This document shows, one piece after another, positions 48,942 to 59,114 of a stretch of 64,000 nt of DNA. Numbering within the stretch: the first letter of the stretch is position 1; every line of letters begins with the position of its first letter. The stretch is from assembly GCA_947167965.1 (NCBI GenBank), contig CAMVJW010000004.1, positions 84,893 through 148,892 of the forward strand, in the 5' to 3' direction. The stretch comes from an uncultured Clostridia bacterium. GTDB lineage: Bacteria > Bacillota > Clostridia > TANB77 > CAG-508. Made by a program: the position numbers and the translations under genes. The notes beneath the pieces were generated by a model. The model was not told the origin of the DNA. It did not search any database and saw only the letters and a program-made list of their open reading frames with translations.

Positions 48942-49469
48942 ATGAGAAATAAAGATATACGTAAAATATTAATAAGAAAATATGGAGATAACTGTATGTT
49001 TTTTGCTGCAGGGTGTTATCAAATGCCTCAGTTCAAAGAATATGCTAACAGATGTACTCTAAGATATTCTCCAAAACAAATAAATGACTCAATTAGAAAT
49101 TTATCAGTACATCATTTTAAACATGTAGAAGATGGAGGAGAAACAACTGAAGAAAATTGTTGTTTAGTTAGTCTTTATGCTCACAGATTTATTCATACAT
49201 TACCTAAAAGATTAGAAAAACAAGTAAATGACGAAATAAAAAGATATAAAAAAAGTTGTAGGATTGTTTTCACAGACTATTCTCCTGATTATCAAATAAT
49301 TCAATCTGAATTTTATACTGATGGATATAACCTAAGTAATCCACGTACTAATAATTGTAAAAAAAGAAAAGGAAGTTCAAGAAGAAAAAAAGCACAAATA
49401 ACTAGACAACAATGTAATAAAGATATTAAAGATATTACGAGTACTATACTTGAATATGTAGATAGATAA
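48942..49469 (+). CDS. HNH-like nuclease domain protein
   Basis: 'LSVHHFKHVEDGGETTEENCCLVSLYAHRFIHTLP' resembles an HNH core. Confidence 0.55.
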   Translation: MRNKDIRKILIRKYGDNCMFFAAGCYQMPQFKEYANRCTLRYSPKQINDSIRNLSVHHFKHVEDGGETTEENCCLVSLYAHRFIHTLPKRLEKQVNDEIKRYKKSCRIVFTDYSPDYQIIQSEFYTDGYNLSNPRTNNCKKRKGSSRRKKAQITRQQCNKDIKDITSTILEYVDR

Positions 49470-49528
49470 AATATCATTAAACAATAATTAAAATAAAAAA
49501 GTCAATATATATAAGAAGGAATTTTATT

Positions 49529-50053
49529 ATGGAAATAATATATTTTGTACATGGCACAACATTTGACAACGTAGAGTCAAAATGCAGTGGATGGAATCAA
49601 GTTAAACTAAATGAAATAGGTAAGCAACAATCATTGGATTTAGGTAAAAATACAAATTATGAATTTGATATAATTTTCACATCAGATTTAATAAGGGCAA
49701 TAGAATCAGCTAATCTAAGTTGGCCAAATATTAAAAAAGTCCAAGATTCTAGATTACGTGAATGTAATTATGGAGATTTTAATGGAAAAGATAAATCCTT
49801 AGTTCAATATGAAAATCATATTAACAAGCCTTTTCCAAAGGGGGAATCATTAAAAGATGTAGAAAAGAGAATAAGAGAATTTTTGAATTATTTAAAAGAT
49901 AATTATTCAAATTATAAAATAGGAATAGTTGCTCATAGGGCTACTCAATTAGCAATTGAAGTAATAACAAAAAATATATCTTGGGAAGAAGCAATTGAAA
50001 CTGACTGGCGCAAAACCAAAAGTTGGAAACCTGGTTGGAAATATGAAATATAA
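49529..50053 (+). CDS. Histidine phosphatase family protein (VHG variant)
   Basis: 'IYFVHGTTFDNVESKCSGWNQVKLNEIGKQQ', 'IFTSDLIRAIESA', 'GIVAHRATQLAI'. Confidence 0.8.
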   Translation: MEIIYFVHGTTFDNVESKCSGWNQVKLNEIGKQQSLDLGKNTNYEFDIIFTSDLIRAIESANLSWPNIKKVQDSRLRECNYGDFNGKDKSLVQYENHINKPFPKGESLKDVEKRIREFLNYLKDNYSNYKIGIVAHRATQLAIEVITKNISWEEAIETDWRKTKSWKPGWKYEI

Positions 50054-50184
50054 GATAGCTTTCTTATTTATACCAGTAAAATTCTTAAAAAACATTGACA
50101 GAATAGCAAAATTTACAATAAAATATATTTATAAAAAAAGAAAGGTGTATAAAAACACTACTAATTGTTTTTATATTAAACAAG

Positions 50185-50541
50185 GTGAAAAATATGAGTA
50201 CAATAGTATGGAAAGATAGAAAAAGACCAATATTTGGTTTACCTTTATCATTCACAAAATATATAATAACTGATGAAAAACTAATCATTAATACTGGTTT
50301 TTTTTCTAAAACAGAAGAAGAAATTAGATTATATAGAATGACAGACTTTTCTGTAAAGCAAACTTTGATACAAAGAATTTTTAGAGTTGGAAATATAAAA
50401 ATTTCATCATCTGACAATATGCAAGGTGAATTTATAATTTATGATATAAAAAAGCCATATGAGATTAAAGAAATGTTATCAGATATGGTTGAAAAAGAGC
50501 GAAAAAATAAAGGAATTGTAACAAATGAATTTTTAAAATAA
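50185..50541 (+). CDS. PH-like domain protein (YdbS/bPH2-like)
   Basis: 'FTKYIITDEKLIINTGFFSKTEEEIRLYRMTDFSVKQTLIQRIFRVGNIKI'. Confidence 0.7.
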   Translation: MKNMSTIVWKDRKRPIFGLPLSFTKYIITDEKLIINTGFFSKTEEEIRLYRMTDFSVKQTLIQRIFRVGNIKISSSDNMQGEFIIYDIKKPYEIKEMLSDMVEKERKNKGIVTNEFLK

Positions 50542-50562
50542 GTCGAATAATCGACTTATTTT
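50535..50562. terminator. Bidirectional-type hairpin terminator
   Basis: aaaataagtcga-ataa-tcgacttatttt, 12-bp perfect arms. Confidence 0.8.
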
Positions 50563-50583
50563 AATATGCTTTAATAATAGGAG

Positions 50584-51288
50584 TTGATTTATTTGAAAAA
50601 AAGACCAATTACTACATTATTTATGTTACAGTCATTAGATGGAAAGATAAATATAGGTAATAATGATACATTAGATTTTGATCAAGATTTCATAAAAATT
50701 GATGGAGTAAAAGAAGGATTATCTCAGTACTATGAAATAGAACAAACTACAGACTATTACTCTTTAAATACAGGTAGAGTCATGGCTAAAATAGGTGTAA
50801 ATAACCAAAAAGAGTATAGAGAAAAAGTTGATGTTAGGTTTATCATTATAGATAACAAGCCACATTTAAATGAAAATGGTATTGATTATTTATGCAATTG
50901 GGTTGAAAAATTAATATTAGTTACAACAAATAAGAATCATATTGCTTATTCAATACGTAATCAGTATGATAATTTAGATATTCTATATTATGAAAAACTA
51001 GATTTAAAAGTCCTTTTAGAGAATCTATATGAAAAATATGGTGCAAAAAGAATAACAATTCAGTCAGGTGGAACTTTAAATGGATTGTTTTTGCGTGAGA
51101 ACTTATTTGATTATATTCATATTATTATTGCTCCAATATTAATTGGAGGAAGTGATGTTCCAACATTAGTTGATGGCAATGCTATAGAAAGTATAAATGA
51201 ACTAAATAAATTAAAAACATTAGAATTACTTGAATGTAAGCAGTTGAATAATTCCTATATTGAACTAAAATATAAAGTTAAAAAATAA
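50584..51288 (+). CDS. RibD C-terminal / dihydrofolate reductase family protein
   Basis: 'TTLFMLQSLDGKINIG', 'ITIQSGGTLNGLFLRENLFDYIHIIIAPILIGG'. Confidence 0.85.
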   Translation: MIYLKKRPITTLFMLQSLDGKINIGNNDTLDFDQDFIKIDGVKEGLSQYYEIEQTTDYYSLNTGRVMAKIGVNNQKEYREKVDVRFIIIDNKPHLNENGIDYLCNWVEKLILVTTNKNHIAYSIRNQYDNLDILYYEKLDLKVLLENLYEKYGAKRITIQSGGTLNGLFLRENLFDYIHIIIAPILIGGSDVPTLVDGNAIESINELNKLKTLELLECKQLNNSYIELKYKVKK

Positions 51289-51334
51289 GTTTTAAATAAT
51301 TATAATCCTCTAAACCGGGAAAGGAAAATAATAG

Positions 51335-51982
51335 ATGAAAGTGTGGTTCTTTAAAATGATTTATGATGGAATTATTTTTGATTTAGATGGCACATTATGG
51401 AGCACAATAGAAAGCTGTATGGAATCAATTAAATATGTAAGAAACAAGCATAAAGAAATAACTCGTGAAATCACGGAAAATGAAGTGATAAGTTCTATGG
51501 GACTACCGTTTGATGATATTGTACAGATATATTATAGCTATTTAGAAAAAGACAAAGCAGAAAAATATGCAAAAGAAGCTTTTAATAAAAATATTGAAAA
51601 CCTATTGCAAAATGGTGGAGTTCCATATAAAAACATGTCAAAAACCATAGAAGAATTATCTAAATATACTTCTTTATATATAGTTAGTAATTGTATAGAT
51701 GGATATATTGAATCATTTTTAAAAAGTTGTAATTTACAAAAATATTTTAAAGATTATGAAAGCAATGGTAGAACAGGATTAAGCAAAGGTGAAAATATTA
51801 ATTTAATTATAGAAAGAAATAATCTAAAAAATCCAATATATATTGGAGATACAATTAGTGATAAAACAGCTGCAGATTTTGCAAATATACCATTTGTATA
51901 TGCTTCATATGGTTTTGGAAAAGTTGAAGAATATAATTATAAAATAGACTCTATAGATCAAATTTTAAATGTTCTAAAATAG
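51335..51982 (+). CDS. HAD family hydrolase
   Basis: 'GIIFDLDGTLWSTIES', 'YIVSNC', 'YIGDTISDKTAADFA'; ATG at 51356 possible. Confidence 0.88.
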   Translation: MKVWFFKMIYDGIIFDLDGTLWSTIESCMESIKYVRNKHKEITREITENEVISSMGLPFDDIVQIYYSYLEKDKAEKYAKEAFNKNIENLLQNGGVPYKNMSKTIEELSKYTSLYIVSNCIDGYIESFLKSCNLQKYFKDYESNGRTGLSKGENINLIIERNNLKNPIYIGDTISDKTAADFANIPFVYASYGFGKVEEYNYKIDSIDQILNVLK

Positions 51983-51999
51983 TTAGAAAGGAGAATTAT

Positions 52000-52497
52000 A
52001 TGGATAATAAAATGACTACATATGATGTTTATAATAATAAATACTTTGTTAATAAAGATGAACTTGATTTATCAGTTCATCTATATGGAATTGCACTAAA
52101 AGATAATAAAATACTAATTTCACCACAATACAATGGTTTTGACTTTCCAGGTGGAACTGTCAAAAAAGGAGAAACACATATTGAAACTCTAATTCGAGAA
52201 GTAAAAGAAGAAACTGGATATTTAGTAGAACCTAAAGATATAGCTAAAATATATACATCTTTTTTTCATCATAACAAGAGAAATAAAGATTATCAAAGCT
52301 ATTTAATATTCTATTTTGTAGATATTGTAGATGGAAATATATCAACTGAAGAATTTGATGATGATGAAAAAGAATATGCAAAAATGGCCAAATGGGTTGA
52401 CTTAGATTACATAAAAAATAATAAACATGCATGTAGTCTAGATATTAAAGATGAGTTAATTGATATAATTTCTGCTAGATTAAATAGTGAAGAATAA
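52000..52497 (+). CDS. NUDIX hydrolase
   Basis: 'GGTVKKGETHIETLIREVKEETGYLV'. Confidence 0.9.
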   Translation: MDNKMTTYDVYNNKYFVNKDELDLSVHLYGIALKDNKILISPQYNGFDFPGGTVKKGETHIETLIREVKEETGYLVEPKDIAKIYTSFFHHNKRNKDYQSYLIFYFVDIVDGNISTEEFDDDEKEYAKMAKWVDLDYIKNNKHACSLDIKDELIDIISARLNSEE

Positions 52498-52508
52498 GGA
52501 GTTTTACA

Positions 52509-53117
52509 ATGAGTAAAATTAAAGCAATAACAATAGAAGACAATGAAGCTTTTTTAAGACAGATTTCTAAACCTGTAGAAAAAGGTGATGCAGAATTACC
52601 AGACAATATTGCAATACTTGAAAAATATTGTAAACAACACGAAAGAATACTTGCAATGGCTGCTGTTCAGTTAGGAATACCAAAAAGATTAATATATATA
52701 AAAAATACAAATATTGATTTAATTACTAAACCTATCTCTAACAAGACAAAAGAAGAAAAGTTATATAATGAAGCAAGAGTATTAATAAACCCCGTAATAA
52801 TTTCAAAAGAAGGTCTAACAGAAGATTGGGAATCTTGTGCTAGTTGCTTAGATAATATAGGGCTTGTAAAAAGGCCTTATAGAATAAAAGTTGAATTTTG
52901 TGATTTAGATGGCCAAAAGAAAACCGAAATATTTGAAGGATTCGAATCAACGGTTTTATCTCATGAAATAGATCATTTAGATGGTATATTACACATGGAT
53001 ATTGCAGATGAAGTATTACAAATTCCTAAAAATGAAAGAAAAGAATTTTGGAAAACTCATAATGGTTATACTATTATCAGTAAAACAGGTACCTTTGAAG
53101 AATTATTAAAAAAATAA
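52509..53117 (+). CDS. Divergent peptide deformylase
   Basis: 'ILAMAAVQLGIPKRLIYIKN', 'WESCASCLDN', 'LSHEIDHLDGILHMD'. Confidence 0.8.
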   Translation: MSKIKAITIEDNEAFLRQISKPVEKGDAELPDNIAILEKYCKQHERILAMAAVQLGIPKRLIYIKNTNIDLITKPISNKTKEEKLYNEARVLINPVIISKEGLTEDWESCASCLDNIGLVKRPYRIKVEFCDLDGQKKTEIFEGFESTVLSHEIDHLDGILHMDIADEVLQIPKNERKEFWKTHNGYTIISKTGTFEELLKK

Positions 53118-53142
53118 ATATTATTTTATAGGAGTAAAAAAG

Positions 53143-53484
53143 ATGTATATTAAAATTAATAATACAGATAAAATAACCAGAGGTGAAAGTAGTCAATATA
53201 TCATAGATAATTACCTTACAAAGAATATGTCTAATAATGTAAGTGTAGCTGTATCACATTTGAACGGAAAAATCAATAAGACAAAAAATATTGAAAGTGA
53301 TAGAGTATATTACTTTATAAATGCAAATGCAAAATTTACAATAGATAATAATACTGTTCAAGTAAATAATGGTGATCTTATTTTTATTTCAAAAAATACT
53401 ATTTATAGTGTTGAAGGTACATTTGATGCTGTATTGATAAATACACCTGCATTTGATATAAAAAATGAAATTACAAATATATAA
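53143..53484 (+). CDS. Cupin-like small protein
   Basis: 'YYFINANAKFTIDNNTVQVNNGDLIFISKNTIYSVEG'. Confidence 0.7.
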   Translation: MYIKINNTDKITRGESSQYIIDNYLTKNMSNNVSVAVSHLNGKINKTKNIESDRVYYFINANAKFTIDNNTVQVNNGDLIFISKNTIYSVEGTFDAVLINTPAFDIKNEITNI

Positions 53485-53523
53485 GAATAAGATTAATAAT
53501 TATTATTTAAAAGGATCATATTT

Positions 53524-54834
53524 ATGAAAGACACATTAGTTAAAAATTTTTTAAAAATTTCAAGTATCCCAAGAATGTCAGGAAATGAAAAAGAAATTTC
53601 TGATTATTTTGTTAATGTTGCAAAAAAGAACAATTTTTATTATTTTCAAGATAAAAATAATAATCTTTTAATTAGAAAAAAAGGTAACATCGATAAAGAC
53701 CCAATTGCATTACAATCTCATCTTGATATGGTTTGCGTTAAAACCAATAATAGTTCTCATGATTTTAATTTAGAAGGAATTAATGTAATAATTGAAAAAA
53801 ATGTTGTTAGAGCAAAAGATACATCTCTTGGTGCTGACCAAGGTGTTGGACTTGCAATAATGCTTACTATATTAGAAAATGATTCTATCAAACATCCTGA
53901 TTTAGAGTTTTTATTTACTGTTGAGGAAGAAACCACTTTTAAAGGTGTAGAAACTTTTCCTTATAGCAAACTACATAGTAAACAAATAATCAATTTAGAT
54001 AATTCGAAAGATGATAGTGTTGTAATAGGCTCTGTAGGTGACATTTTAAATGAATATGTTTTTAAATCTAATTTGATTAAATGTGATTTACCATGTTATA
54101 AAGTTAAAATTAATGGCTTTCCAGGTGGAAATGCGGGGGATAATATTGAATTATCATCTAATAATGCAATTTCAACAATGGCAAAACTATTAAAAGATAA
54201 AGATATTTATTTGCAAAGTATAAATGGTGGAACATTTGAAAATGATCTAGCAACTAGTTGTGAAATAATATTACAAACAAAAATAAATATATATGAATTA
54301 TTTAATGATTTTGATGCTAAAATAGAAAAAGTCAACAGTTATTATTCATTTTCTAAAGATGATTCTAAAAAAATAATAGATGAAATATTAAGTCTTAAAT
54401 GTGGATATATCTTAAATAATAAAGCTTCTGGAAACATAGGTATAGTTAAAACAATTGATAATGAAGTTAAAATATACTACTTATTTAGAAGTATTGATGA
54501 AAATATTCTTAACCAAATTAATATTGAATCTATTAAGTTAAAAAATGATTTTAAAGTTAATCAGATTTATTCAGACATAATATGGCATCCTAATTATAAT
54601 TCTAAATTGCTTGAAAAATATAAAAGAATTTATCATAGCGAATATAATAATTATCCAAATGAAGTAATTGGACAAGGTGGAATTGAGTGCTCTTCAATTA
54701 TAAAAAGAATGCCTGAAATTGATATCATTTCTATTGGAGCAAATATTGAAAAAAATCATACAACTGAAGAAATAACATATATCAGCTCATGGTTAAAAGT
54801 ATATAATTTATTAATAAAATTTTTAAATAGTTAG
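53524..54834 (+). CDS. pepD: M20 aminoacyl-histidine dipeptidase (PepD-like)
   Basis: 'IPRMSGNEKEISDYF', 'ALQSHLDMVCVK', 'TSLGADQGVGLAIML', 'FTVEEETTFKG'. Confidence 0.9.
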   Translation: MKDTLVKNFLKISSIPRMSGNEKEISDYFVNVAKKNNFYYFQDKNNNLLIRKKGNIDKDPIALQSHLDMVCVKTNNSSHDFNLEGINVIIEKNVVRAKDTSLGADQGVGLAIMLTILENDSIKHPDLEFLFTVEEETTFKGVETFPYSKLHSKQIINLDNSKDDSVVIGSVGDILNEYVFKSNLIKCDLPCYKVKINGFPGGNAGDNIELSSNNAISTMAKLLKDKDIYLQSINGGTFENDLATSCEIILQTKINIYELFNDFDAKIEKVNSYYSFSKDDSKKIIDEILSLKCGYILNNKASGNIGIVKTIDNEVKIYYLFRSIDENILNQINIESIKLKNDFKVNQIYSDIIWHPNYNSKLLEKYKRIYHSEYNNYPNEVIGQGGIECSSIIKRMPEIDIISIGANIEKNHTTEEITYISSWLKVYNLLIKFLNS

Positions 54835-54941
54835 AGAAGATTTTTATAATGGAAAAAATAACATTTTTTAATTAATTGATTTTTATCTTATTTTTTTCAT
54901 TACTATTAAGAATATTATGATTATACTATTATAATAAAAAG

Positions 54942-54974
54942 ACAATGTGTGTATTTTTGCATACATTGTTTTTT
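54942..54974 (+). terminator. Rho-independent terminator-like hairpin
   Basis: acaatgtgtg...catacattgt (10 bp incl. one G-U) followed by tttttt. Confidence 0.7.
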
Positions 54975-55191
54975 ATATTATAATTAGAAATAAACATAAA
55001 TGAATATAACAAAATTTTTATTTAAAAACCGTCTTACATCTAAAATACTTGTGGTAGTATAGTTTGCAAGTTTTGTCAAATAACAATTTTTTTTAATTTA
55101 AAAATTACTTGAAATTAATTTTACACTAATATATAATCATAAAAAATATTAGCTAATTTATGATTTTATAATAATACTTTGGAGGGAAAAA

Positions 55192-55518
55192 ATGCCTTTT
55201 ACAATTAATATATATTATACGGGATCAAATGGTTCTGCAAAGCAATTTGCTTATGAAATGATTAACTCTGGAATAGTTGATGAAATCAGAAATAAAAATG
55301 GGAATTTAAAATATGAATATTTTTGTCAGTTAAATGATGATGAAACGGTTTTACTTATAGATAGTTGGGAAAATCAAGCAGCTTTAGATGAACATCATAA
55401 GTCAAAAACAATGAGTAAAATTATTGAATTAAGAAACAAATATAACTTACATATGAAAGTTGAGCGATATAAAATGGAAGCTAATAATAAAAGTGATAAC
55501 AAGTTTATAAAAGAATAA
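55192..55518 (+). CDS. Antibiotic biosynthesis monooxygenase (ABM)-fold protein
   Basis: 'YEYFCQLNDDETVLLIDSWENQAALDEHHKSKTMSKIIELR'. Confidence 0.75.
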   Translation: MPFTINIYYTGSNGSAKQFAYEMINSGIVDEIRNKNGNLKYEYFCQLNDDETVLLIDSWENQAALDEHHKSKTMSKIIELRNKYNLHMKVERYKMEANNKSDNKFIKE

Positions 55519-55537
55519 TAAAATAGGAGCTTATTAA

Positions 55538-56590
55538 ATGAAAAAAACAAATATAGTTATTACACTATTAATTGTAATCTTAATAGTTTTTTTGATTATT
55601 ATCGGATATTTTTTTATTAAAAACAATCATAGCAAAAAAAATAATACAAATAATACAGCATCAATTATTAACAATCAAGAGACAAATACCAAAAATACAA
55701 ATCAAAAATCTGATAAAAAAATTGCAGTAGTATATTTTTCTGCAACAGGTAATACTGAAAAAATTGCAAAATATATTCAAAATGAAACAAATAGTGATAT
55801 TTTTGAGATTAATCCAAAACAAAAATATAAATCTGAAGATTTAAACTATGGAAATAGTAATTCAAGAGCAACAAAAGAACAAAATGATAAAAACGCAAGA
55901 CCTGAGCTTGAGACTAAAATAGATGTATCTAACTATAATATAATTTTTTTAGGTTATCCAATTTGGTGGGGAGATGTTCCAAAAATTGTTTTATCATTTA
56001 TTGATAATTCAAACCTTAATGGTAAAACTGTTATTCCATTTTGTACATCCGGAAGCTCTAGCATTTCCAAAAGTGAAAATACCTTAAGACAATATAATAG
56101 TAATATTAATTGGCATACTGGGAATAGATTCTCAAGTACTTCAAAAAAAGAAGATATAAAAAAATGGATTAATAGTTTAAATATACAAGAACTATATAAT
56201 AATCAAGTTAATGATATTGGAGATCAAAATTCTATGAATGAATTTATAATTGAGGTAAATAATAGAGAGCTAATTGTTAAAGCTGAAAATAATTCTTCAT
56301 CAAATGCATTATTAAAAATACTAAAAGAGGGAAATATAACGGTTTATGCTAAAGATTACAATAATTTTGAAAAAGTCGGGAGCCTAGGATTTGATTTGCC
56401 TTTAAATGATCAACAAATAACAACAAAACCAGGAGATGTAATTCTATATCAAGGAAACAATATTTGCTTATACTATGACACCAATTCCTGGAATTTTACA
56501 AAATTAGGAGAAGTAACAAATGTTGATAGCAATGAACTAAAAAAAATATTAGGAGATGATAATGTTAGTATGATATTAAAAGCTAGATAA
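55538..56590 (+). CDS. Membrane-anchored flavodoxin fused to a cyclophilin-like domain
   Basis: N-terminal TM; 'KIAVVYFSATGNTEKIAKYIQ', 'YPIWWGDVPKIVLSF'; C-term 'YAKDYNNFEKVGSLGFDLPLNDQQITTKPGDVILYQGNNICLYYD'. Confidence 0.82.
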   Translation: MKKTNIVITLLIVILIVFLIIIGYFFIKNNHSKKNNTNNTASIINNQETNTKNTNQKSDKKIAVVYFSATGNTEKIAKYIQNETNSDIFEINPKQKYKSEDLNYGNSNSRATKEQNDKNARPELETKIDVSNYNIIFLGYPIWWGDVPKIVLSFIDNSNLNGKTVIPFCTSGSSSISKSENTLRQYNSNINWHTGNRFSSTSKKEDIKKWINSLNIQELYNNQVNDIGDQNSMNEFIIEVNNRELIVKAENNSSSNALLKILKEGNITVYAKDYNNFEKVGSLGFDLPLNDQQITTKPGDVILYQGNNICLYYDTNSWNFTKLGEVTNVDSNELKKILGDDNVSMILKAR

Positions 56591-56706
56591 AAAATTATAA
56601 TATACATAATTTAATAATATAATAATTTCAATAAATTACAAAAGATATATTAAAAAATATTTACACTACTAATCTTTATATAAAAATAATTTAAGGAGGA
56701 ATAATA

Positions 56707-57273
56707 ATGGAAAGAAGTAAAATGATTATAGTTGAAGGGCCACAAGGAACTGGAAAAACAACACTAGCAAATTATTTAAGGGATAATATTCCAGGAGCAA
56801 ATTTATATAGATTGTCTGGGCAAAAAGACAAAACTCAAAAAGGATTAAATTATAGTATTACTATGTATGATGCATTAATTGAATATTTAAGTGCAATGCA
56901 AAATGTACCGATGGATTTAATATTTGATAGGACTTTTACAACTGAAGAAGTCTATGCAAGACTAGGCTATAAAGAGTATTCTTTCACTAATATATATAAT
57001 ACTATACTAGAAAAATTGAATTCTTTGAATTATGATATTATTTATTTCTCATTATATCTAGAAGATTGCAGTTTGTTCAAAAAAAGACTTGATAGAGGTT
57101 CACATCATAATTATCAATCTTTTAGTATTGAAAATAGTATAAATCAACAAAATAAATATTTAGAAGTAAGTGATGAGTTAAATAAATATGATAATATAAA
57201 TGTATATAAAATTCCTATGGATGACTTTGAAAAAGCTTATGCCAGAATTAAAGAAATATTAGAATTGAAGTAA
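56707..57273 (+). CDS. Thymidylate kinase-like P-loop kinase
   Basis: 'MIIVEGPQGTGKTTLANYLRD', 'LIFDRTFTTEEVYARLG'. Confidence 0.82.
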   Translation: MERSKMIIVEGPQGTGKTTLANYLRDNIPGANLYRLSGQKDKTQKGLNYSITMYDALIEYLSAMQNVPMDLIFDRTFTTEEVYARLGYKEYSFTNIYNTILEKLNSLNYDIIYFSLYLEDCSLFKKRLDRGSHHNYQSFSIENSINQQNKYLEVSDELNKYDNINVYKIPMDDFEKAYARIKEILELK

Positions 57274-57351
57274 TACTAAATAGTTTTTTAATTAATGAAA
57301 GCAATTTTATATAACTAGCAATAACTTGTAATAAAAAAAAAGAGAATTTTT

Positions 57352-58050
57352 ATGCACAGTATTAATGAAATTCCAGCATGGGATAGACTTCTTAAAAGGA
57401 TAGTTTGGAAACAAATTGGTCCAATTAATGGAAAACGTATTTTAGATTTTGGAAGTGGACAAGGAATTACCGCAAATTATTTTGCGAAACGCAATGAAGT
57501 AACCGCTATAGAATCATCTGAAAAAATGTTATTTGATTCGTGGAAAGATTACGAATATACACAAATAATTGGAGATGAAAAGAATCTAAAAGAATTTGAG
57601 TCAAACTCATTTGATTTTATTTTATGTCATAATGTATTAGAATACATTAAAGATAAACAACTAGTTATAAATGAATTATCAAGACTACTTAAAAAAGATG
57701 GTACGATATCTATCGTTAAACATAACAGACCTGGAAGAGTAATGCAAATGGCTGTACTTTTAAATGACCTTGAAAAGGCAAATGGTTTGCTCGATGGTAA
57801 GAATTCTACAGCTTCTCAGTTCGGAGAAATTAGATATTATAATGATGAGGATATTTTGAAATGGTGTCCTGATTTAAATATTAATGAGTGTTTAGGAATT
57901 CGTACTTTTTGGGATTTACAACAAAATCAAGAAATGCATGATGATGAAAGCTGGCAAAAAAGTATGATGAGTCTAGAAATGAGATGTTCAAATATTGAAG
58001 AATATAGAAATATAGCTTTTTTTCATCATTTGTTGATTAATAAAAAATAG
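57352..58050 (+). CDS. Class I SAM-dependent methyltransferase
   Basis: 'ILDFGSGQGITANYFAKRNEVTAIESSEKML', 'FDFILCHNVLEYI'. Confidence 0.88.
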   Translation: MHSINEIPAWDRLLKRIVWKQIGPINGKRILDFGSGQGITANYFAKRNEVTAIESSEKMLFDSWKDYEYTQIIGDEKNLKEFESNSFDFILCHNVLEYIKDKQLVINELSRLLKKDGTISIVKHNRPGRVMQMAVLLNDLEKANGLLDGKNSTASQFGEIRYYNDEDILKWCPDLNINECLGIRTFWDLQQNQEMHDDESWQKSMMSLEMRCSNIEEYRNIAFFHHLLINKK

Positions 58051-58157
58051 TTTTTAATAACATTATTCTCTTGAATAGATATTGGTTTTGTTATAATCAA
58101 AATATTTTTTAAAAATACATAATTAAAAATTAATAGAAAGTTGAGGTAAAGTTAAAT

Positions 58158-58550
58158 ATGATTGACAAAGTTGGAGGAGTAATACTAAAAAATAAAATGA
58201 TATTGGTACAAAGAAAAAAGAATAATCGTGAAGAGTGTATAATCCCTGGAGGAAAAAGAAAAGAAGGGGAAAGTGACTTTGAAACTTTAAAGAGAGAATT
58301 ATATGAAGAATTAACTGTAGATTTAGTAAGTGCAGAATTCTTAGGAGGATATGACGATATAGCTGTTTTTTCTGATGAACCAATACATGTTCAAACATAT
58401 TTAGCAACAGTAGAAGGAGATATAAAATGCAATAATGAGATTAAAGAAGCAATTTGGATAGACAAAAATTATAAAGAAAATGGAATAAAAGTTGGAAGTA
58501 TATTAGGAGAACATGTTATTCCAATGTTAGTTGAAAGAGGATTAATGTAA
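58158..58550 (+). CDS. NUDIX hydrolase
   Basis: 'GGKRKEGESDFETLKRELYEELTVDL'. Confidence 0.9.
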   Translation: MIDKVGGVILKNKMILVQRKKNNREECIIPGGKRKEGESDFETLKRELYEELTVDLVSAEFLGGYDDIAVFSDEPIHVQTYLATVEGDIKCNNEIKEAIWIDKNYKENGIKVGSILGEHVIPMLVERGLM

Positions 58551-58976
58551 ATGGTATTAATTAGTGCTTGTTTGGTTGGTTTAAATTGTAAATATAATGG
58601 AAAAAATAATTATAACAAAAAAGCATTACAACTTGTAAAAAATGGTGAAGCAATACCTATATGCCCAGAGCAATTAGGAGGTTTTCCAACCCCAAGAAAT
58701 CCAGCAGAAATCAAAATTATAAATAATAAAAGATATGTATTTGATAATAAAAATAAGGATTTAACAGATGATTTTATAAAAGGAGCTAATGAAGTTTTAA
58801 ATCTAGCAAAAAAGCTAGATATTAAAAAATTTATACTTCAATCAAGAAGTCCATCTTGTGGAGTAGGTAAAATCTATAGTGGAAATTTTGATGGAAAATT
58901 AGTTGATGGAAATGGTATATTAGCCCAAATGCTTATAGAGAATAATTTTGAAGTAATTGATATTGAGACAATATAA
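58551..58976 (+). CDS. DUF523 family (TudS-like), second copy
   Basis: 'VLISACLVGLNCKYNGKNN', 'PICPEQLGGFPTPR', 'LQSRSPSCG'; start abuts NUDIX stop. Confidence 0.87.
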   Translation: MVLISACLVGLNCKYNGKNNYNKKALQLVKNGEAIPICPEQLGGFPTPRNPAEIKIINNKRYVFDNKNKDLTDDFIKGANEVLNLAKKLDIKKFILQSRSPSCGVGKIYSGNFDGKLVDGNGILAQMLIENNFEVIDIETI

Positions 58977-59114
58977 AATTAAATTTTGATTTACAGTATA
59001 TGAAGATAAAACATAGAAAATTATTTTTAGCAAAAATTTGTCTTTAAGTAATTTAAAATTGTGGAAATAACAATGTATATGAATTTTTTAAATAAATATT
59101 AAAAAGAGGTTAAA

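Noticed and set aside
2966-55060. accgtctta shared between the 2966-2998 hairpin and ~55030
   Set aside because: Only about 9 nt and lacking the hairpin partner at the second site; likely chance.
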